From NCBI RefSeq assembly GCF_010731615.1, contig NZ_AP022618.1:2046001-2110000 (forward strand): a stretch of DNA of 64,000 nt. Direction: 5' to 3'. Positions 50,851 through 61,669 of this stretch are shown piece after piece. The position numbers were made by a program, and so were the translations under genes. The notes beneath the pieces were generated by a model, which worked only from the letters and a program-made list of their open reading frames with translations, was not told the DNA's origin and did not search any database. Position 1 is the first letter of the stretch; the number at the start of each line of letters is the position of its first letter. The stretch is from Mycolicibacterium insubricum (GTDB lineage Bacteria > Actinomycetota > Actinomycetes > Mycobacteriales > Mycobacteriaceae).

Positions 50851-51722
50851 GGCAGTGCTCCTTCAGCTCGCCTGGCTGTGGCCGGGGCGCCCGCGCGGAT
50901 GCGGTGCGGGTGGCTGTAGACGTTCATCGAGCGTCCGCGCAGGAAGCCGACCAGGGTCAGCCCGGCCGCTTCGGCGAGTTCGACGGCCAACGATGACGGG
51001 GCGGACACCGCGGCGAGGAACGGGACGCCGGCCATGACGGCCTTCTGTACCAGCTCGAAGCTCGCCCGGCCGGAAACCTGTAGGACGCACCCGCGCAGCG
51101 GGACCCGGTCGTTGAGCACGGCCCAGCCGATGACCTTGTCGACGGCGTTGTGCCGGCCGACGTCCTCGCGCAGCACCAGCAGCTGTCCGGTCGCCGCGTC
51201 GAACAACGCGGCGGCGTGCAGGCCACCGGTGCGGTCGAATATGCCCTGGCGTGCCCGGAGCTCGTCGGGGAAGGTGGCCAGCCGCGTTGCATCCAGCACG
51301 GCGGCGTCGGCCGCGACGTCGTACTGCGAGACGGTCTCGATCGCGTCGATGCCGGCCTTCCCGCACACTCCGCAGGAACTGGTCGTATAGAAGTTCCGTG
51401 TGGCCTCGGGCGCCGGCGCCGAGGTGCCGGGGGACAGCGTGACGTCCAAAACGTTGTAGGTGTTGCCGCCGCCACCGGTGCCCGGTCCGCCGCAGTGGAT
51501 GGCGGAGCGGAATTGGTCCCCGCGGGCGATGACGGCTTCGGAAACCAGGAATCCAGCGGCGAGCTCGACGTCGCTGCCGGGCGTGCGCATGGTGACGGCC
51601 AGTGGGCGACCGCCGACCCGGATCTCCAGCGGCTCTTCGACGGCCAGGACGTCCGGGACGCGGTCCTCACCGACACCGACGACGATTTTCGTCACCGGGC
51701 GTCGCGCCGTGATACGCCCCAT
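50847..51722 (-). CDS. fdhD: Formate dehydrogenase accessory sulfurtransferase FdhD
   Basis: A protein of 291 residues that transfers sulfur to the molybdenum cofactor of FdhF-type enzymes. The sulfur-carrying C-G-x-C-G motif is at residues 117 and 120 (SSCGVCGKAG). The other family blocks are EEPLEIRVGGRPLAVTMRTPG, DVGRHNAVDKVIGWA, and QVSGRASFELVQKAVMAGVPFLAAVSAPS. Upstream of and translationally coupled to fdhF (ATGA overlap). It is divergent from amtB, with a 180-bp shared regulatory gap that holds GlnR-like boxes. Confidence 0.95.
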   Translation of the reverse strand: MGRITARRPVTKIVVGVGEDRVPDVLAVEEPLEIRVGGRPLAVTMRTPGSDVELAAGFLVSEAVIARGDQFRSAIHCGGPGTGGGGNTYNVLDVTLSPGTSAPAPEATRNFYTTSSCGVCGKAGIDAIETVSQYDVAADAAVLDATRLATFPDELRARQGIFDRTGGLHAAALFDAATGQLLVLREDVGRHNAVDKVIGWAVLNDRVPLRGCVLQVSGRASFELVQKAVMAGVPFLAAVSAPSSLAVELAEAAGLTLVGFLRGRSMNVYSHPHRIRAGAPATARRAEGALP

Positions 51723-51766
51723 GCGGCGAGGTTACTCCCGGACCATCGGGTGCCGCGAACGGACGC

Positions 51767-51782
51767 GTAACGCCACCGAAAC
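51767..51782. promoter_or_regulatory. GlnR box 1 upstream of amtB
   Basis: GTAAC-GCCACC-GAAAC is a perfect match to the actinobacterial GlnR half-site pair GTnAC-n6-GnAAC, 123 bp before the amtB start. GlnR activates amtB-glnB-glnD in nitrogen limitation. Confidence 0.75.
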
Positions 51783-51798
51783 GAACCTCGCGTATCCA

Positions 51799-51814
51799 TT
51801 CACCTCGGCGAAAC
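51799..51814. promoter_or_regulatory. GlnR box 2 upstream of amtB
   Basis: TTCAC-CTCGGC-GAAAC differs from GTnAC-n6-GnAAC at one base. It starts 32 bp after box 1, about three helical turns, so two GlnR dimers could bind the same DNA face. Confidence 0.55.
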
Positions 51815-51904
51815 ATCAGCGCGCCGTCGTGGAAACAACAGCTGGGAATTCTCTTGGTCAGGTCGACGGCACAGCCGCGACGTGGCTGAAGGAGGACGGC
51901 GCGC

Positions 51905-53604
<1,700 letters not shown>

Positions 53605-53670
53605 TCAGCGCGACAGGCGACGGCGCACAGAGGCCCCGCTGTCCCGGTTCGAACCAGAAGGGAGACACCG

Positions 53671-56073
53671 ATGGCACATTCGGCCAAACCCGCCACCGAG
53701 TTGGTCGCCGCGGTCGACAAGCTGGTCGCCGGGGAACGGCACCTGAGTGCTCCGGAACTGCGGATGGCGCTGCGGGATCTGTACGAACTGTGGTTGACCG
53801 GCAAGGCCAACGAACTGGGCATCACCGAAACCAGTGGCATCGCCATCGTGGCGACCGGCGGCCTGGGCCGCGGCGAGATGGTGCCCTACACCGACCTCGA
53901 CCTGATGCTGCTGCACGACAACCTCGACTCGGAGCAGATCTCGGAGATCGCCGAGGCTCTCTGGTATCCGTTGTGGGACGCCAACATTCGCCTCGACCAC
54001 AGCGTCCGCACGGTCCCGGGGGCGTTGACGGTGGCCAATGCAGACCTTAGCGCGGGGATGGCGATGCTGGAGGCCCGGCACATCGCCGGTGACAGCGAGC
54101 TGTCGAAACTGCTGATCGGCGGGGCCCGTCGGGCCTGGCGAACCGGCATCGCGTCGCGGTTCACCGAGCTGGTCGATTCCGCGCGGGCGCGCTGGGAACG
54201 CAGCGGTGAGATCGCCCACCGCGCCGAACCCGACCTCAAACTCGGTCGCGGCGGTCTGCGCGACGTGCAGTTGCTCAATGCGCTGGCCATCGCGCAGCTG
54301 GCCGACGGGCCGCCCCTGCGCACGGCGGCCGAACCGATCGGATCGCTGGCCGAGGCGCAGTCGGCGCTGCTGGATGTGCGCACCGAACTACACCGGGTTT
54401 CCGGCCGGGGCCGCGACACCGTGCTGGCGCAGAACGCCGACGAGATCGGCGCGGCGCTGCACATCGGCGACCGCTTCGACCTGGCCCGCATGCTCTCGGA
54501 TGCGGCCCGCACCATCGGTTACCACGTCGACGCCGGGATCCGCACCGCGTCGAACAGCCTGCCCAAGAGGGGTTTTGCCGCTCTCCGCCGTCCGGTGCGC
54601 CGGCCACTGGACGAGGGGGTCATCGAATACAGCGGCGAGGTGATGCTGGCCCGGGATGCCCGACCGGAGCGCGACCCGGGGCTGATCCTGCGGGTGGCCG
54701 CCGCCTCGGCGTCCACCGGTCTGCCGATCGCCGGTGCGACCCTGGGCCGGCTGGTGGAATCCGCACCCGCGCCGCGGTCGCCGTGGCCGTCGTCGGCGCT
54801 CAACGACCTGCTGGTGACGCTGTCGGCCGGTCCGGCCACGGTGAGCACCATCGAGGCGCTGGACCGCACCGGGCTGTGGGGCCGGTTGTTCCCCGAATGG
54901 GGCGCGGTTCGCGACCTGCCGCCGCGTGATGTTGTGCACATCTGGACCGTCGACCGGCATCTGACCGAAACCGTTTCTCGCGCAGCGGCATTGACCACGC
55001 AGGTGGCGCGACCCGACCTGCTGGTGCTGGGTGCTCTGCTGCATGACATCGGCAAGGGCCGCGGCGGCGACCACAGTGTGCTCGGCGCCGAGCTGGCCGC
55101 CGCGGTGGGGCAGCGGATCGGCCTGTGGCCATCGGACATCGACACCTTGACCAAGATGGTGCGCCATCACCTGCTGCTGCCGAGTACCGCCACCCGCCGC
55201 GACCTGGCGGACCCGGCCACCATCGCCTCGGTGGTCGACACGCTCGACGGCGACGGTCAGTTGCTGGAGCTGCTGGCCGCGCTGGCCGAGGCCGACGGGC
55301 AGGCCACCGGGCCGGGGGTGTGGGGCGACTGGAAGGCATCGCTGATCGGCGACCTGGTGCGCCGCTGCCGACTGGTGCTCGCCGGTGAATCGCTGCCGCA
55401 GCCCGACCCGATCGACCCGGCGCTGGTGGAGCTTGCCTCCGACGGCGAGGTGCACGTCCAGCTGGAGCCTACGGATGGCGAGGACTACACGGTCACCGTC
55501 GTCGCGCCCGACGTTCGCGGTGTGCTCTCCCGCTCGGCCGGTGTGCTGGCGCTCAATTCACTACGGGTACAGGCGGCCTCGGTGAACAGCGTGGCCGGCT
55601 CGGCGATCGATACGTTCCGGGTGGTGCCGCACTTCGGTGCGCCGCCGGCCGCCGAACTCCTGCGCCAGCAACTCGGCCTGGCACTGTCCGGCGGCCTGAA
55701 TGTGCTCGATGAGCTGGCCCGCAAGGAACGCGACGCCACCGAGGGCCGCCGTCAGGACCGGACCCGCGCTGCCGTGCCGATCAACACGCCGTCGGCGCCG
55801 CCCCGGATCCTCTGGCACCCCGGGACCGGGGACCAGTTGGTGGTCGAGGTTCGCAGTGCCGACGCGACCGGCTTGTTGGCCGTGCTGACGTCGGTCTTCG
55901 AACGCGCCGGTGTGGACGTGGCCTGGGCGAAGGTCACCACCCTGGGATCCACCGTGATCGACGTGTTCGCCGTGACGTTGCCCGCCGACGCCGACGGCGC
56001 GATGCAGCAGCGACTGGAGGCTGAGCTCTATGCCGTGCTGCCCGCGCCGCCGGTGGTCAAAGCGGCCAGTTGA
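53671..56073 (+). CDS. glnD: PII uridylyl/adenylyltransferase GlnD
   Basis: A protein of 800 residues. The nucleotidyltransferase domain has [24 protein letters not shown] (G-G-x-G-R with the metal-binding D-x-D). An HD domain contains [17 protein letters not shown] for removing the nucleotide, and two ACT domains for glutamine sensing are at the end ([27 protein letters not shown] and [24 protein letters not shown]). In actinobacteria it adenylylates PII. ATG 53671 follows AAGGGAG. Convergent with the CHAP gene (25-bp gap). Confidence 0.96.
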   Translation: MAHSAKPATELVAAVDKLVAGERHLSAPELRMALRDLYELWLTGKANELGITETSGIAIVATGGLGRGEMVPYTDLDLMLLHDNLDSEQISEIAEALWYPLWDANIRLDHSVRTVPGALTVANADLSAGMAMLEARHIAGDSELSKLLIGGARRAWRTGIASRFTELVDSARARWERSGEIAHRAEPDLKLGRGGLRDVQLLNALAIAQLADGPPLRTAAEPIGSLAEAQSALLDVRTELHRVSGRGRDTVLAQNADEIGAALHIGDRFDLARMLSDAARTIGYHVDAGIRTASNSLPKRGFAALRRPVRRPLDEGVIEYSGEVMLARDARPERDPGLILRVAAASASTGLPIAGATLGRLVESAPAPRSPWPSSALNDLLVTLSAGPATVSTIEALDRTGLWGRLFPEWGAVRDLPPRDVVHIWTVDRHLTETVSRAAALTTQVARPDLLVLGALLHDIGKGRGGDHSVLGAELAAAVGQRIGLWPSDIDTLTKMVRHHLLLPSTATRRDLADPATIASVVDTLDGDGQLLELLAALAEADGQATGPGVWGDWKASLIGDLVRRCRLVLAGESLPQPDPIDPALVELASDGEVHVQLEPTDGEDYTVTVVAPDVRGVLSRSAGVLALNSLRVQAASVNSVAGSAIDTFRVVPHFGAPPAAELLRQQLGLALSGGLNVLDELARKERDATEGRRQDRTRAAVPINTPSAPPRILWHPGTGDQLVVEVRSADATGLLAVLTSVFERAGVDVAWAKVTTLGSTVIDVFAVTLPADADGAMQQRLEAELYAVLPAPPVVKAAS

Positions 56074-56098
56074 GTCGCGGGCGGTCTGAGCGGGTGCA

Positions 56099-56950
56099 TC
56101 AGGGGATCAGGATGTAGCTCATTCCGGGTACGTCCTTGACAATCCGGTTGTTCTCCTTGTTGAAGCCCTTGGTTCTGTACCCGTTTGCCTCGGTTCCGCC
56201 GGCGCCGTAATTCATCTCGGTGATGTTGATGTAGCGGCCATCGGAGCGCTTGTCGACGCTGTTGACCCAGGCCACGTGGCCCACACCGCCCACGACCGAC
56301 GGCTCGAACACGACGACGGATCGCGGCTCGGCGTCGAGGACGACCTTCCAACCGCGGGCGCGGGCGTCATCGTCCCAATACATGGCATGGCGCGTCTCGT
56401 TGAGGTAGTAACCCGCATTTCTCTTGACGAACTCCTGGGCACCGTAGGTGCAGTAGCCGGCATAGCCCGCTGCATACGGGTTGCTGCCCAAGGTCTGTCC
56501 CTTCGGACGGCCGTTCGTTGCGGCCACCGGTGCCGGCGTGTTGGCCGGTGCCGGGTTGTCGACCTTGGAGCAATCCGGTGCGACCGCGTTGAACGTGCCG
56601 GTATCGATGTCGACGTCGCCGACGTAGTGACCGTCGGAGGTCCGGTACCAGAGGTTGTCCCACCCGCCGTTGGGCAGGTTGAAGCTGAAATAGCCCTTGA
56701 TGGACTGGCCGCGCTTGGAGCAGACCAGGGTCAGCTTCTGACCCGCCTCGTACCAGCCGTGCTGGGTGGACTTCAGCGTGGCGTCGGTCATCCGCTGCGT
56801 CTTGACCTTGGCGGTGCCGGTGGCAGCATTGGCTGGGGCGGCCAGGGCCAGGGCCGGAACGGCGAGGGTGGCCGCCAGGCCGGCGGCTAGGCCGCGCAGC
56901 AGCCGCCTCCGTCGTGCGGTGGTGGTCGAAGACGATGAGCCGTGGAACAT
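56099..56950 (-). CDS. Secreted CHAP-domain protein with shared N-terminal module
   Basis: A protein of 283 residues. A signal peptide (RRRRLLRGLAAGLAATLAVPALALA, cut after ANA near residue 42) leads to a module at about 44-132 shared with the next gene: MTDATLKSTQHGWYEAGQKL, VCSKRGQSIKGYFS, NGGWDNLWYRTSDGHYVGDV. After a Pro/Ala linker comes a CHAP amidase-like domain with catalytic Cys167 (GYCTYGAQEF), His225 (GGVGHVAWV) and Glu245 (ITEMNYG). CHAP enzymes cleave peptidoglycan peptide or amide bonds. ATG 56950 follows AGGGGG. I infer a cell-wall hydrolase; the shared module is unassigned. It and the M23 gene are co-directional and each has the conserved upstream element. Confidence 0.85.
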   Translation of the reverse strand: MFHGSSSSTTTARRRRLLRGLAAGLAATLAVPALALAAPANAATGTAKVKTQRMTDATLKSTQHGWYEAGQKLTLVCSKRGQSIKGYFSFNLPNGGWDNLWYRTSDGHYVGDVDIDTGTFNAVAPDCSKVDNPAPANTPAPVAATNGRPKGQTLGSNPYAAGYAGYCTYGAQEFVKRNAGYYLNETRHAMYWDDDARARGWKVVLDAEPRSVVVFEPSVVGGVGHVAWVNSVDKRSDGRYINITEMNYGAGGTEANGYRTKGFNKENNRIVKDVPGMSYILIP

Positions 56951-57009
56951 GGGATCCCCCTGGTGGTTTGCGGTGAGTCTTGCTCGGAACATCTGTCTCG
57001 GTGCGCGTG

Positions 57010-57059
57010 CTGTTAGCGGAAAATGTGCGCTGACGGGGTGATTCATCCGTTCGTACGAC
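57010..57059 (-). promoter_or_regulatory. Conserved upstream element of the CHAP gene
   Basis: On the minus strand GTCGTACGAACGGATGAATC (57040-57059), 22 nt, then GCTAACAG (57010-57017), followed by GATGTTCC (56986-56993). The same three blocks, with the first two at identical spacing, lie upstream of the M23 paralog; the sequences in between have diverged. Promoter, operator or structured leader; no known motif recognised. Confidence 0.55.
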
Positions 57060-57079
57060 AACGCGCGACGAGTTCTGGC

Positions 57080-57928
57080 TCAGCCGAAGTACTTCGCCGG
57101 GTCGACCCGGCCGGCGTACCCGTTCTTGAAGTCCGGCCTGAGCGGCAGGACTTCGAAGTGCAGATGCGGGCCCGTCGAATTTCCGGTGCTGCCGGTGTAG
57201 CCGATCAACTGCCCCTTCTTCACGGCCTGACCGTTGGAGACTTTGATTCCACCATTGTTCAGATGTGCGTACCCGGTGTATTTGTCGGAGTGCTTCAGCA
57301 GGATGCAGTTCCCGGCCTGCCAGCCCATCCAGCTGTTGTTTCGGCCGTCTCCTGCGAACGTCACCGTCCCATCGGCGGCGGCGTACACCGGGGTGCCGAC
57401 CGGCGTCGGGTAGTCGATGCCGTTGTGCCCGCTTCCGCCGAACCCGCGGCCCTGCGCCACATTATTGAGAGGAAGCCGCAGGCTGCCGCCCGCCGTCGGA
57501 GCCGGCGCGGCGTTGCTCGTCGGTGCGGGGTTGTCGAGCGCGGAGCACTCCGGGCCCAGCGCGTTCTGGGTGCCGGTCTCGATATCGACGTCGGCGACGT
57601 AGTGCCCATCGGCGGTTCGGTACCAGAGGTTGTCCCACCCGCCGTTGGGCAGGTAGCGGCTGAAGTACCCCTGGACGGACTGGCCGCGCTTGTGGCAGAC
57701 GAGGTTGAGCTTGTCGCCAACGCTGTACCAGCCCTTCTGGGTGGACTTCAGCGTCGAATCGGTCATCTTCTGCGTCTTGACCTTGACGGTGCCGGTCTCG
57801 GCATTGGCCGGCGCGGCCAGAACCAGGGCGGGCACGGCCAGGGCTGCGGCCAAGCCGGCGGTGACGCTGCGCAGCAGGTGAGGCCGTCGGGCCGTCGTTG
57901 CCGTCGAGATGGATGACCGATCGAACAC
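57080..57928 (-). CDS. Secreted M23-family (LytM) peptidoglycan endopeptidase with shared N-terminal module
   Basis: A protein of 282 residues. Signal peptide (cut after ANA near residue 43), then the same N-terminal module as the CHAP protein (TQKMTDSTLKSTQKGWYSVG, VCHKRGQSVQGYFS, GGWDNLWYRTADGHYVADV) at about 45-132, a short linker, and an M23 domain. Zinc ligands: His168 and Asp172 (GHNGIDYPTP) and His257 (GPHLHFEV), all present, so the enzyme should be active on peptidoglycan cross-bridges. GTG 57928 follows AGGGGGG. Gene order and shared module point to a tandem duplication with exchange of the catalytic domain. Confidence 0.9.
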   Translation of the reverse strand: MFDRSSISTATTARRPHLLRSVTAGLAAALAVPALVLAAPANAETGTVKVKTQKMTDSTLKSTQKGWYSVGDKLNLVCHKRGQSVQGYFSRYLPNGGWDNLWYRTADGHYVADVDIETGTQNALGPECSALDNPAPTSNAAPAPTAGGSLRLPLNNVAQGRGFGGSGHNGIDYPTPVGTPVYAAADGTVTFAGDGRNNSWMGWQAGNCILLKHSDKYTGYAHLNNGGIKVSNGQAVKKGQLIGYTGSTGNSTGPHLHFEVLPLRPDFKNGYAGRVDPAKYFG

Positions 57929-57988
57929 GTGAACCCCCCTGAAGGTGTGAAAAGACTGTCAGGAACATCATCGGATCCTGTGAAGATC

Positions 57989-58038
57989 CTGTTAGCAGGA
58001 GGGTGGAACCCGGGGTTCGATTCATCCGTTCGTACGAC
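57989..58038 (-). promoter_or_regulatory. Conserved upstream element of the M23 gene
   Basis: GTCGTACGAACGGATGAATC (58019-58038, minus strand), 22 nt, GCTAACAG (57989-57996), then GATGTTCC (57962-57969). It is identical in the named blocks to the element upstream of the CHAP gene. It overlaps the divergent region toward ffh. Confidence 0.55.
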
Positions 58039-58145
58039 CACCGCCGGATCGAACCGGCCCCGCGTCGGCGGGCAAGGGCGGGTGCAGCGCGGTGGCCGCC
58101 GCCGTCGGCACCGCCGGTCCGGCCGGTCGCGATAGGCTGGCCCTC

Positions 58146-59711
58146 GTGTTTGAATCCCTCTCCGACCGGTTGACCGGTGCGCTGGCCGGGCTGCGCGGCA
58201 AGGGTCGGCTGACCGACGCCGATATCGATGCCACCGCCCGCGAGATCCGGCTGGCGCTGCTGGAAGCCGACGTCTCGTTGCCCGTCGTCCGCGAGTTCAT
58301 TGCCCGGGTCAAGGAACGGTCCAAGGGCGCTGAGGTCTCCGGCGCGCTCAACCCAGCCCAGCAGGTCGTCAAGATCGTCAACGACGAGCTGATCGGGATC
58401 CTCGGCGGACAGACCCGCCAGCTCGCCTTCGCCAAGACCCCACCGACGGTCATCATGCTGGCCGGTCTGCAGGGTGCCGGTAAGACCACGCTGGCGGGCA
58501 AGCTGGCCAAATGGCTCAAGAGCCAGGGCCACAACCCGCTGCTGGTGGCGTGTGACCTGCAGCGCCCGGGCGCGGTCAACCAGCTGCAGATCGTCGGCGA
58601 ACGCGCCGGGGTCACGGTGTTCGCGCCGCATCCCGGCACCGCGCCCGAGGCCGTCGAAATCGACGGCGCCGGCCCCGGTGACCCGGTCGCCGTCGCCGCC
58701 GCGGGCCTGGCCGAGGCCAAGGCCAAGCACTTCGACGTCGTCATCGTCGACACCGCCGGCCGACTGGGCATCGATGACGTGCTGATGGCCCAGGCCGCGG
58801 CCATCCGCGACGCCGTGTCACCCGACGAGACGCTGTTCGTCCTCGACGCCATGATCGGCCAGGACGCGGTGGCCACCGCCGAGGCGTTCGGCGCCGGTGT
58901 CGGCTTCACCGGTGTTGTGCTGACCAAGCTCGACGGCGACGCCCGCGGTGGTGCGGCGCTGTCGGTGCGCGAGGTCACCGGCGTGCCGATCCTGTTCGCC
59001 TCCACCGGCGAGAAGCTGGAAGATTTCGACGTCTTCCACCCCGACCGGATGGCGTCGCGCATCCTGGGCATGGGCGACGTGCTCACCCTGATCGAACAGG
59101 CCGAGCAGGTCTTCGACGCGCAGCAGGCCGAGGAGGCCGCCGCCAAGATCGGCAGCGGCGAGTTCACCCTGGAAGACTTCCTCGATCAGATGCTGGCCAT
59201 CCGCAAGATGGGCCCGATCGGCAACCTGCTCGGCATGCTGCCCGGCGCCGGTCAGATGAAGGACGCGCTGGCCGCCGTCGACGACAGCCAGCTCGATCGG
59301 GTGCAGGCCATCATCCGCGGCATGACCCCCGCCGAGCGGGCCGATCCGAAGATCATCAACGCGTCGCGCCGGCTGCGCATCGCCAACGGCTCCGGGGTCA
59401 CCGTCACCGAGGTAAATCAGCTGGTGGACCGGTTCTTCGAGGCCCGCAAGATGATGACCCAGATGGTCGGCGGACTCGGGATTCCCGGTATCAGCCGCAA
59501 GTCGAACAAGAACCGCAAAGCCGCCAAGGGCAAGAGCAAAGGCAAGGGGAAGGGCCGCGGCCCGACGCCGCCCAAGGCCCGCAGCCCGTTCGGCCCCGGC
59601 ATGCCGGCCGGTTTCCCGGACCTGTCGCAGATGCCGCCGGGTCTGGATGAATTACCTCCCGGGCTGGCCGGTTTCGACCTGTCGAAGCTGAAATTCCCCG
59701 GACAGAAATAG
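58146..59711 (+). CDS. ffh: Signal recognition particle protein Ffh
   Basis: A protein of 521 residues. N domain (VFESLSDRLTGALAGLRGKGRLTDADI), G domain with GLQGAGKTTLAGKLA (G1), DTAGRLGIDD (G3) and TKLDGDARGG (G4), and a methionine-rich M domain (FLDQMLAIRKMGPIGNLLGMLPG). The C-terminus is a basic, Pro/Gly-rich tail (KAAKGKSKGKGKGRG) typical of mycobacterial Ffh. With 4.5S RNA (not in this window) and FtsY it targets membrane proteins. GTG 58146 is the start, divergent from the M23 gene. Confidence 0.97.
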   Translation: MFESLSDRLTGALAGLRGKGRLTDADIDATAREIRLALLEADVSLPVVREFIARVKERSKGAEVSGALNPAQQVVKIVNDELIGILGGQTRQLAFAKTPPTVIMLAGLQGAGKTTLAGKLAKWLKSQGHNPLLVACDLQRPGAVNQLQIVGERAGVTVFAPHPGTAPEAVEIDGAGPGDPVAVAAAGLAEAKAKHFDVVIVDTAGRLGIDDVLMAQAAAIRDAVSPDETLFVLDAMIGQDAVATAEAFGAGVGFTGVVLTKLDGDARGGAALSVREVTGVPILFASTGEKLEDFDVFHPDRMASRILGMGDVLTLIEQAEQVFDAQQAEEAAAKIGSGEFTLEDFLDQMLAIRKMGPIGNLLGMLPGAGQMKDALAAVDDSQLDRVQAIIRGMTPAERADPKIINASRRLRIANGSGVTVTEVNQLVDRFFEARKMMTQMVGGLGIPGISRKSNKNRKAAKGKSKGKGKGRGPTPPKARSPFGPGMPAGFPDLSQMPPGLDELPPGLAGFDLSKLKFPGQK

Positions 59712-59734
59712 GTTTCGACGACGGGAGGTCGGCC

Positions 59735-60805
59735 GTGACGGCTCTACACGTGCGCGCCACCGCGCTGCCGGATGAGTCGCCGGTCGACTGGTGGATCGCC
59801 GACGGCGTGCTGTCCGCAGAGCCGATCGCCAGTGCCACAACGGTTTTCGACGGAGGCTGGATCGCTCCGGGGCTGGTGGACGCGCACTGCCACATCGGTC
59901 TCGGAGTGCACGGCGGGACCACCCTGGAGGAGGCGATCGAGCAGGCCGAGACCGAACGCGGCGCCGGCGTGCTGCTGATCCGCGACGCCGGAGTGCCGAT
60001 CGACACCCGCAGCCTCGACGACCGCTCTGACCTGCCGCGCATCATCCGCGCCGGTCAACACCTGGCCCGGCCCAAGCGCTACATTCCCGGTCTGCCGATA
60101 GACCTGGAGGACGAATCCCAGCTGCCCGAGGCCGTGGCCGAACAGGCCCGCGCCGGCGACGGTTGGGTGAAGCTGATCGGTGACTGGATCGACCGGGGTG
60201 TCGGCGATCTGGCGCCGCTGTGGTCGGATGCGGTGCTCGTCGAGGCGATCGCCGCCGCACATGCCAACGGGGCCCGGGTGACCGCGCACGTCTTCGGTGA
60301 GGACGCTCTGCCCGGATTGATCAACGCCGGCATCGACTGCATCGAACACGGCACCGGCATCACCGACGACATCATCGCGTCGATGCTCGACCACGGCACT
60401 GCGCTGGTGCCCACGCTGATCAATATCGACAACTTTCCCGGAATCGCCGAGGGCGCCGGGAAGTACCCGGTGTACGCCAAGCACATGCGCGACCTGTACG
60501 CCACCAGCGCCGCGCGCATCGGTGCCGCGCACGAGGCGGGGATCCCGATCTACGCCGGGACCGACGCCGGCGGGATGATCGCGCACGGCCGGATCTCCGA
60601 GGAGATCGCCGCGCTGAACCGCATCGGGATGAGCCCGCACGACGCGCTCGGCGCGGCGTCCTGGGATGCCCGGAAGTGGTTGGGGCAACCCGGTATCGAG
60701 GACGGAGCGCCCGCAGACCTGGTCTGCTACGCCGAGGACCCCCGTCGTCCCGGGGGACCGGGGCGCCCGGATCTGGTGATCTTGGGCGGTCGGGCTTTCC
60801 GCTGA
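59735..60805 (+). CDS. Amidohydrolase (Rv2915c-like)
   Basis: A protein of 356 residues with the amidohydrolase metal-site pattern: GLVDAHCHIGLGVHGG (H-x-H), VTAHVFGEDALPGLINAGIDCIEHGTGI for the next histidines, and IYAGTDAGGM for the final aspartate. The conserved GDGWVKLIGDW carries a lysine that may be carbamylated. Substrate unknown; imidazolonepropionase-like and prolidase-like enzymes are related. GTG 59735 is the start, 23 bp after ffh, so likely co-transcribed. Convergent with the DacB gene. Confidence 0.85.
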   Translation: MTALHVRATALPDESPVDWWIADGVLSAEPIASATTVFDGGWIAPGLVDAHCHIGLGVHGGTTLEEAIEQAETERGAGVLLIRDAGVPIDTRSLDDRSDLPRIIRAGQHLARPKRYIPGLPIDLEDESQLPEAVAEQARAGDGWVKLIGDWIDRGVGDLAPLWSDAVLVEAIAAAHANGARVTAHVFGEDALPGLINAGIDCIEHGTGITDDIIASMLDHGTALVPTLINIDNFPGIAEGAGKYPVYAKHMRDLYATSAARIGAAHEAGIPIYAGTDAGGMIAHGRISEEIAALNRIGMSPHDALGAASWDARKWLGQPGIEDGAPADLVCYAEDPRRPGGPGRPDLVILGGRAFR

Positions 60806-60814
60806 CCGCGGTGC

Positions 60815-61669
60815 CTAGCGCCCTTGGGCGAAGCCCCAGTCCAGCAGGCCGGTAGCCTGGTCCCACATGTCGCCGGTGCTCTTCATCAACACCACCGCCA
60901 GGGTTCGGCCGTTGCGCTGGGCGACGGTGACGAACGTGTGGCCGGCCAGATCGGTGTAGCCGGTCTTACCGGCGATGTCACCCGGATAGCGATCGAGCAG
61001 TTTGTTCTGCGCGGTAAGGGTTTTGGCCCCGCCCCGGCCATCGGGGAACTGGGTGGTCCGCTGGCCGAAGATCTGCGCGATGATCGGGTACTGGATGGCC
61101 GCCCGGTAGATGACCGCCAGATCGTGTGGCGTGGTGACGGTTTCGAAGCCCGGCCCGTCCAGACCCGACGGCGACATGGCCCGGGTACTCGTCGCGCCCA
61201 CGCTCTGGGCCTTGGCCGTCATCCGGGTGATCGCCGACCGGTAGCCGCCGAGCATGTCACCGAGCAGGTTCGCGGCATCGTTGCCGGAGACCATCAGCAG
61301 GCCGTCGAGCAACTGCCGTGCGGTGTAGACCGCGCCGGGAACCAGCCCGACACAGGAACATTCGACCTTGGTGTGCGCAGTCGTCGCGCGCACGGCGACA
61401 TTGGGATTGAGGTTGTCCAGCACCGTCATCGCCAGCAGCGCCTTGATGGTCGATGCCGGCGCGTAGCGACCGTTCGGGTCCTTGCTGGCCAGGATGGAGC
61501 CGGCGCCCAGGTCGGCCAGCAGCCACGCCTTCGCCGCGGCGTCGGGGGCGGTGAGCGCGGTGGCGGCGTCGGGGGCGGCCGTCGCGGTGGGGGAGCCGAC
61601 GGCGAGCAGCAAAGCGGTCGCCACCAGCGCGAGCCCGCGGCGGACGCGCGCGACGGCAGGCACACCCAT
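60815..61669 (-). CDS. D-alanyl-D-alanine carboxypeptidase, DacB type, first copy
   Basis: A protein of 284 residues with a signal peptide (RRGLALVATALLLAVGSPTATAA). It has the penicillin-binding motifs of a class C PBP: S-T-I-K in APASTIKALLAMTVL, S-G-N in MVSGNDAANLL, and K-T-G in IAGKTGYTDLAGHTF. It trims the terminal D-alanine of peptidoglycan side chains. It is a paralog of the gene 256 bp downstream on the same strand (61926-62798). Confidence 0.92.
   Translation of the reverse strand: MGVPAVARVRRGLALVATALLLAVGSPTATAAPDAATALTAPDAAAKAWLLADLGAGSILASKDPNGRYAPASTIKALLAMTVLDNLNPNVAVRATTAHTKVECSCVGLVPGAVYTARQLLDGLLMVSGNDAANLLGDMLGGYRSAITRMTAKAQSVGATSTRAMSPSGLDGPGFETVTTPHDLAVIYRAAIQYPIIAQIFGQRTTQFPDGRGGAKTLTAQNKLLDRYPGDIAGKTGYTDLAGHTFVTVAQRNGRTLAVVLMKSTGDMWDQATGLLDWGFAQGR

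Noticed and set aside
57921..57934. LexA/SOS-box-like TCGAACACGTGAAC before the M23 gene
   Set aside because: The right half lacks GTTCGA, and the site overlaps the start codon; match is partial.
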